This document shows, in pieces, positions 57,094 through 64,000 of a DNA stretch of 64,000 nucleotides (position 1 is the first letter of the stretch; the number at the start of each line of letters is the position of its first letter). The notes below the pieces were generated by a model. It was not told the origin of the DNA. It saw only the letters and a list, made by a program, of their open reading frames with translations, and did not search any database. Origin of the DNA: Haliclystus octoradiatus (lineage: Eukaryota; Cnidaria; Staurozoa; Stauromedusae; Haliclystidae); assembly GCA_916610825.1 (NCBI GenBank), contig OU744449.1, forward strand, positions 27,841,228 to 27,905,227. The letters run 5' to 3'. The position numbers and the translations under genes are program-made.

Positions 57094-58433
57094 CGCATCC
57101 GTTAGTGTCTCTCTTCTATGGAACGATCACAAAAAACCGCAAGTTTATAAATATGATGATAGTTTGCAAAATCATTTCGAATCGTATATATGCTTACCGT
57201 TCCTTTAATGGTAATGATATAATAGAGCAATTATCCATCATTTCATGATTAAAGCCTCTGTTATCGCCCATCATTTTGAATCACTGTTCTAGTTTTTGAA
57301 TCACAAATCAAAGTTTTCAATTCTGCCGGATAATAATATGTCGACCTGCTATTAATATTACTATCGATAACTTGTTTGTTATTAAACCATTGTAATCATT
57401 AATCAGATTAATATGGAAATCTTCGATTGTATCTTTCTTCAGATAGACCATCATATGTTCATATTCTCAGAAATACATTTTAATTTTGATGGTGTTGAGC
57501 ATATTATTATTTCATACCCACACGTGTCGTTAATATGTGATCGGTCATTTCGTCAGCATGGTTTCAATATATTGACACAGGAGACGACAATGATGTATCT
57601 GTTGTTATATTCGCATGCCCTGTTGTCACCTTTATAAACAACGCGACGTGCAGTGTTTTCCGTATCGCACCAACAATAACGGATTTATATTATCAACGTT
57701 TTCGTATAATTCACATATTAATTGGGGAAAGCAAGATAACTACTTTCCACAGCAAATAAAAATCGTCTTCAAACAAGTTTTTTTTTTTTTTTTTTGGGGG
57801 GGGGGCGGGGGATGCAGGGTCACTTTGAAGTCTGGAATACCAGTTAACATCTGAGAAACCACACAGGATCGCTATAACACCAGCAGTGCAATTTAAACCG
57901 AATAACAAATTGATTTGCTTTATGTAGTGATTTTTCAGGATAACCCGAAGTCCGGTAAAATTCATTTTCTGGTTGCGTTAAAAACAAAATCAGGGCGGTC
58001 CATCTAAACAAATATTAGAACGCCAGGACCTTTCATAAAGCGAACGACTACCTGTGGAGATAAACCATCATCGTCTTTGGAAAGAAGCTTAGTAGTTGGT
58101 AACATACTATTATTAATAATGATACATTATTATTGTATTAATATTTATGCAGCTGTAACCATAGCCTCACGCTCGTGATAACCTCGTTCCTGTATGATGT
58201 CCACTGTGGCGTCGTTAAAAGTGCTGCAGCTACAGGCCGTCAGACGTTGTAGAATGCACGCTAATGTATAATTCTATAAATATCAGACTTGCAAGGAGAT
58301 TGCATTATTATAAGTGTACAGACACTACATAATAGCTTGCGGTACATAGAACTTAGCGAATGTAGAAAGTACAGTAATCATCTCAAACACATAAATCCTT
58401 CCAAATCCGATTCGTAAAGATTGAACCTGCATA
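57094..58433. other. Intergenic region between TMEM220-like and ASPSCR1
   Basis: Should contain the TMEM220 promoter (minus strand). No other gene recognised. It holds an abrupt homopolymer junction, about 18 T followed by about 10 G (57778-57806). Confidence 0.45.
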
Positions 58434-58447
58434 TTAAGTGATAGAGG
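58434..58447 (-). CDS. ASPSCR1: Tentative last coding exon of ASPSCR1
   Basis: After a TTTGTAG acceptor the minus strand reads, in the right phase, to a stop after four residues (TSIT). This would end the protein at KWLKLTSIT, like the short tail of human TUG. The alternative is read-through of the previous exon to a stop near 59100. Very short, hence weak. Confidence 0.3.
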
Positions 58448-59188
58448 CTACAAAGAAAAGCGAGACAGACAGTTAGCAATAATAAGCATTCAAGATCCGT
58501 CCAACAATTCACAAAATAGAAACAGCATTAGTTTCAAATTTCAATTACAAATATACTAACAATAATTAAGTTGTAGTTAAAGCGAATTGAGCGTTTATTC
58601 GATGTTTATTCATGAGCTATATTTTCTTTTAGGCAGTCCTTAGAACAGGATATCAAGCTTTGAATTTATCAACGCGCGTTAAGAGAAGCGTCTGGATGAG
58701 ATGATAATAGCGTTGTCATAGTATATATATATATGTCTTACAAACAGCACATCATTGATAAGTATTTAACACCAGTCATACCATCATACGGAATTGATCT
58801 TCATTTACCTAAACGCAAAAGACGAAATGTTGGAAAATACCAGCGAAGTATTGTCATCGTATGTCTACTGTGAGGGGCTTTATCACAACATGTATTTATA
58901 TGAAGCGCTTGTTTCTTTCTTTATACAAGTGGAGATCGTCCGAACCACGACTGGAACACAGCAATTCGAATGATATATTGCTCAAGTATCTTACTTGAAA
59001 ATCGACAGAGAAAACAGCGGAATATTGGACGACACACACACACATGCGCAATCTTTAGGTATAAATAGATAGATAGATAGACACAGTCAGCTAAGACTAT
59101 TAGTTGACGCTATGCTCCGAGTTGCACCAATTAAGACTTGAAAGGGCCCGATCTATAGTGTTTAAACCATATCTTAAATGAGACTTAC

Positions 59189-62100
59189 TAAGTTTCAACC
59201 ATTTAGGTATTGCTTTCTTTCCATCATTACGAGGTTGCAATGGAGTATTGGTTGATGGAGATTGTAATCGAGGTTGTGTATCGTTTCGGAGTGACGCTTT
59301 ATCTGTATGATGCGATTTCTTCTCTGGTTCATTTGTATCATTTCTAGAACTGATGAAAAATGCAAAAGAGAATTAAGCCTAAAGCGAACAAAACGACCAA
59401 GATGTTAAAAAAGGGTACTACTAGCTAGACAGCATATTCTTTGCCGCCTTGAACCATTAAACGGATATTTGATTAATATGCACAATCGTTTATAAGGTAT
59501 TCTATTCTACGATGAGATTTCTGTAAGAAAAAAACTTTGTGAATAATATATATTCCTTTACAATTGAAAATTTCAAACGAACCTGATCATGACCTCTCTT
59601 GCAAGTGTTTCAGCAGTCTCATAACTCGATGACATAGATGCGTTATCGTCAAATAAGAGAAGATGTTCTGAAATGGAAATACAAAACGCCAATTTTCTTA
59701 TAGATTTCATGAGAAGTATTTCAGATTGTTACTATATATTCTGGACTATAAAAAGATGACGGTATCCGTTGACTATGATGACTTCTTCAAAATTGAATGA
59801 AATAGAATTAAAAAGAACATCGATAGATCATGCATGCTAAATTGATCTTTTCTAACATATTAAAGTCGTAATCAATATTATAAAAATAAAAAAGATTATC
59901 ATCTGAAGATCGCAATTACTTGCGTGAAACTCCGAGTAACGGAAAAAGGCTTTGTCTCATCTTTGTCTCTTATTATATAAAGCTCTGTTTTAACCAACAT
60001 TGAGCACTTTACATTGTATGTGTATCTGAGTTTACACTCTCTATAACTAATTTTTTTAATTTATTATTATAAAAACAAAAAGATAAACCAAAGCTTCTAT
60101 ATAGTAGAATTTGAAGACAGCAATTATATGTAGATCTATTTTGGAGAGATGATTTAGGTTTCAAAACGTTGATCTAATCCCTGTGGCCCATTTGACCGTG
60201 AATACATGGCTGTCATTTTAGTGTGAATAATAAGGCCATTTACTTACCACGAGAGTCGCACTCAATATGAATATTGGCAGCAGGACACAAATGATACTAG
60301 GAGAACAATGATCAAAAATAAACACAATGCAGATAATTTTTAATTAATATTTTAAAGAAAATCTTTGGGGCAAATTGTACAAAAACCCGCACAGTTGAAA
60401 GATAAACACATTGAAAATAGTAAAGCTCATGCATCAAACGAAGATAACAAAATTAAAATATAAATTTGGAATTCGAAACTCACATCTGCCAAAGAAGACT
60501 GTCCATCTTTTAAATAGGTTTTTGGTGGAGACGTAACTATAAAGGGGGTGAAATAAAATATTCTTCAGACAATAGGACCAGACATAATGACCTACGACTA
60601 TGAATTATGGCATAAAAAAGATCTCTGATGATTTCTTAGACGAGGACAATACACGTGTCAGGCCAACCTGATCAATAGAAAGTTCATCGGTCATAGTCGA
60701 GAATCAATGTTATCAATCAATGCTAATTTTAAAAGTAAACTTCAATGTAATTCTAATTTCAAATAAAATGTTTTTAATTACAACAGGGAAGAGCGCGTGC
60801 GCGTTTTTAATTGGTTGATGGGTTTTTGCGAAGACAAAAAATAAGTCAATCCCCAAGAGCTTACACCGTATGTGGGCCACCTCATAAAATGAAATGAGAC
60901 TGACGTGGAAACAAAATTGACGTGGAAAATTAGGTGGATAAGTTTAAATGAATATTATACGACGCCCAATTGAAGTTTTCTTCCTCGCCAATCGTAAGGA
61001 ACAATTTCAAGGGTTTGATTAAATAAGTAAATAATTACAACTAATTCTAGTAGTAACTGTAGTAGCTTACTGTTTTCTTTTACTAGTAAGACTTACAGAA
61101 TGCCACTTCAAGATTCTTGTTCTTCAGTAATGATTTAACAAAATCGTGTAGACTAGAAACTGATAAAAAATAAGGACTCATATAAACCATCCATCCATCA
61201 ATCCAAACAAACAGCTAGTAAAATAAAATACAAATGCCTGTACAAATTGCTTACTTACTAGTTTCGAGAGGATTGAAGATTCCTTGCAGAATTTTTCTTT
61301 CAGGTAATTGAAATCGTAGAACAACCTTGAATAGAACAAATCATATGATAAATTGATAATTGACATTTGTATAAAAGCTAGACAATGGATATGATAGTAT
61401 TATGCTATCAGAGTTCGACATCCCAATTTTCAAAGTGCATCTACAAACACTTGGATTTGGCTGTTGAGGTTCACCAATCATGAACTCATGAAAATGGTAG
61501 CAATATCTACATTTCAAACACTTCTCATCCACATTGGACAGTAAGCAGAAGAGTCTTGAAAATCAAAACTATTCTGCCACGAAGTATAACTATATATTCG
61601 TGAATATTTTAAATCTTGAAAGGCGAATAAGTGAAGACTATAGAAACCTGTGTATAAAGGTCACCTGTATATAGTAGTCACTTCATATTGTTAAAAATGT
61701 TAATTTCTATTGAATTTGACCTTAGCTATAGAGAGGTCACCTCCTTTTAGTGATTAATAGCATCTAATCTCATAACTGGCCGTTATAGATTTGTTTGACT
61801 GTAGCTACTATTAATATTAATGAAACGTGATAAACAACAATGTACTCCTTTTGTTACAAATCCTTTTATATCAGTAAAATCAAATCTAAAACCATTTAGC
61901 CTCTACCTGTGTCACCTTGGTAATGTCTCAAGTTGAAATTGGATCTGATTGGAAGCAAGAATCATAAGCTAATGGTATAACACTAAATTATATTAATTAA
62001 CCTTGTAATTGGAATTAAATGATTGAGTTTTCTTTGTTGATTTTGTGTCTGAGCGCATGGATTTGGTCAGCATAGGTGCATCTTCCAATTTTTTTCTAAA

Positions 62101-63980
62101 AATATAATAATTTTTGATTAAAAACTATTCTCTTTAGCAGGACATACTTGGCATTCATATTTGATAACCTATGAAATGTTTTGAGATGCATCATCATATT
62201 GATACGAGGAAAGAATAATAAGTCTAAAAATGCAAAACCTTTCTTTCTTGAGATCAGCAAGACGTTGGCGTACATCTTCGACGGTGTGTTGAAAGAATTC
62301 ATCGCGTGGCTCTGAAAATATGAAAAATAAACAAGGTTAATATTGACTTTTTTTCAGCAAAATATGTTACAAACAGACATTGATATCAGTAGTGAAATTA
62401 CCTTCAGTTGTTGAAATATGTTGTCTCTCATCTAAGCTAAATAAAACAGGTTGACGATCACATGGCATTGACAGCAGAACTTCTTTTCGCCTTCAACACA
62501 AAAGATAGAATATACAAAGTCCTGTAATCAAAATAAACTGAAGATTTTTAAAGATTAAATGTTGCGATGGATGGAGAATTGCGTAGATGAAAGTCAGATA
62601 CAGTTCTACATTAATTTTTACTATTTAATTGTGAAGGCATTCTTATATTATCTTCACATCAATTTACATTTTGGATAAAGTCAACAATAGCGCATTCTTT
62701 TATTTTCAAAAGAGGAGCCATCATCGGATGCCCTTCATGATGCCACCAAACCAATAGTGCTCCTGCCAGGGATTGAATCGAAGATATTGCAGGTAATGGT
62801 CCAAAGCCACAGCCATAAATCCAGGGAGGGAGGGAGGGAGGGTGTGACAGGTACTGAAGCTCCCAAATATGTTGAGCCTTTTTTGGGCAAAATACCCATT
62901 TTGCCAGGAGAATTGATAAATCATAAGCATGTAGTTATGGTTGTGCCAAAGCACTAACCATTGCATCAATGGATAAAATCAAAAATAAGTTATAGATTTG
63001 TATTTTATTTACATTTGTTCTGGATCAATCGCTTGAACATCATTATTGTCATCATTGTCATTGTTAATGACATTTTCTTTTTCTGGAAACTACGAAAAAG
63101 AAGACAAATAAACAAAACTTAGCAATAACAGGATAAATGGATAAAAGCAAAAAACAGTTCCGGATTTCATGAACAGTTCATGAATGTTAAACATCCCAAA
63201 TTTCCATAAACTGCTCATGAACATTTAATGAACAGTTCATAAACAGTTCATGAACGTTAAACGCCTCAAATTTCCATAAACTTTTCATGAACATTTCATG
63301 AACAGTTCAAAAACAGTTCATGAAAAGTGGGGCCAATATTCATGAATTTCTCATGAACTCCTGCACTGTTTTTCGCAGGGGAAGAGCCAAAAGTCAATTC
63401 AAATCCAAATCTATCAGGGCTGGTTGAAATTGGATAAATATTTTTGCTTTGTGTTGGATTGAATAAGATTGTGATGCATATTAAAATGAATTCTGTTAAC
63501 AACCCATGATCATATGAAATATTTGGTCATGTCATATAAGAGTGGCATTTTTATAGCTCGTTTAAACACAACAGAGTATTGACATTTAAGACACTGTTTA
63601 GTGATCATTATAGTGGTATTTGTTGTAGAGTAGCAGATTTGGTTGGTTAAGTGATTTTCCAAATTATCTGAAATCTGGTTTGAACTCTGAAACTTATTGA
63701 GATTAAAGATTATTAAAAATTTCTAAAGAGTTCTAAAATAAATGACATTTTTGATTTACTTATGAACGCTTTACGTCACCAGTTGTTAAAAACATTCTTT
63801 GTTATATGTAATACATTTTAGAAGGATTCAAAATCATAATATAGTTAACATCATGAAAATGAACAACCTACCTGCTTCCAATTTAACAGATTGTTGTATT
63901 CACCTTAAAATCAGCAAATAAATGTTGATGTGGTACGGATCGCACAGTTCCAGATTCATCTTCTGTCTTGCGTCTTTTTT
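59189..63980 (-). CDS. ASPSCR1: ASPSCR1/TUG, UBX-domain protein, C-terminal part (runs off right edge)
   Basis: Eleven exons in continuous phase: 63904-63980, 63013-63089, 62402-62490, 62239-62311, 62002-62095, 61259-61325, 61097-61159, 60484-60536, 60248-60296, 59583-59667, 59189-59349. A basic stretch (KRRKTEDESG) and an acidic Asn/Asp-rich linker come first. The conserved pre-UBX helix EFFQHTVEDVRQRLADLKKE follows, then the UBX fold (VVLRFQLPERKILQGIF ... SPPKTYLKDGQSSLAD ... AANIHIECD). The C-terminal KAIPKWLKL motif is diagnostic: human TUG ends KVPKWLKLPASKR. As in TUG, the UBX loop is TSPPKT rather than the usual FPR. Family role: tethers GLUT4 storage vesicles, released by insulin-stimulated cleavage; binds and disassembles p97/VCP hexamers. 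The N-terminal ubiquitin-like domains lie beyond 64000. Confidence 0.92.
61641..61801. mobile_element. CAGTGAAACCTG MITE, degraded copy in ASPSCR1 intron
   Basis: AAACCTGTGTATAAAGGTCACC at one end and TTGTTTGACTG plus TA at the other, with TATAGAGAGGTCACCTCC inside. Confidence 0.5.
62822..62841. repeat. GGGA microsatellite inside a SINE-B remnant
   Basis: Five GGGA units. The preceding 62725-62800 carries complementary SINE-B head and GGATGCCCTTC blocks. Confidence 0.6.
63147..63381. mobile_element. TTCATGAA fold-back element in ASPSCR1 intron
   Basis: Right end TTTTTCGCAGGGG matches the copy at 15947; the left end GCAAAAAACAGTTCC is a decayed inverted match. Between them lie two tandem ~80-bp units of CATGAACAGTTCATGAA-type sequence. 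Confidence 0.6.
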
Positions 63981-64000
63981 CTGCATGGCATAAAAAAATT

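Noticed and set aside
57778-57806. Retroposon poly(A) tail from the T/G homopolymer junction
   Set aside because: No element body is recognised on either side; recorded only as low-complexity sequence.
59102-59188. Read-through C-terminus of ASPSCR1
   Set aside because: A strong A|GTAAGT donor follows the conserved KWLKL motif, so the extra 28 codons are probably intronic; kept only as an alternative.

Overview
The window is AT-rich, intron-dense nuclear DNA from an animal, most likely a marine invertebrate. Proteins are cut into 30-250 bp exons with GT-AG introns, and the gene families (Rab26, DENND3, SFMBT-type MBT/SAM, TMEM220, ASPSCR1/TUG) are metazoan. Short palindromes of the TAGGCCTA type recur between genes, as in several echinoderm and other marine invertebrate genomes. 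The phylum is inference only. Exon boundaries were read by eye from splice sites, checked for phase continuity and compared with remembered family members; no alignment was run.

Layout. 521-1240 (-): first three coding exons of a Rab26-like GTPase, running off the left edge. 2268-23027 (+): complete 20-exon M3 metallopeptidase of the oligopeptidase A type with a mitochondrial-like leader. 25909-32112 (+): complete 4-exon DENND3-like Rab GEF (DENN, PH-like and WD40 regions). 35050-35972 (+): two-exon small secreted Pro/Ala/Lys-rich protein. 36304-50600 (-): complete 16-exon SFMBT-like chromatin protein (three MBT repeats, SLED-like region, SAM). 54185-57093 (-): TMEM220-like membrane protein. 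59189-63980 (-): C-terminal part of ASPSCR1/TUG (UBX domain), running off the right edge. Three of the seven genes (Rab26, DENND3, TUG) belong to vesicle trafficking; the sequence does not show whether their proximity means anything.

The rest is introns and spacers filled with small mobile elements. They include a non-autonomous LTR element with 293-bp LTRs that read identical (20992-22697), a hAT-like element with 8-bp target duplications, an element family with 9-bp target duplications, three families with CAGTG ends and TA duplications (pogo/Tigger-like), a TTCATGAA fold-back family, two tRNA-derived SINE families, LINE fragments, a ~170-bp satellite (32977-34290), a ~340-bp ATA array, and tandem duplications that copied pieces of two genes: a 5' splice site of the peptidase and the stop codon/3'UTR of DENND3.

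The most striking signal is the LTR element. Read on the minus strand it has TG...CA LTRs, a 4-bp target duplication, a primer-binding-site-like sequence, a polypurine tract and a TATA box. About 70 bp upstream of the TATA box, at the start of U3, lie nine contiguous 5-bp heat-shock-element units, seven of them perfect. The PBS-like sequence is also present in six tandem 33-bp copies.
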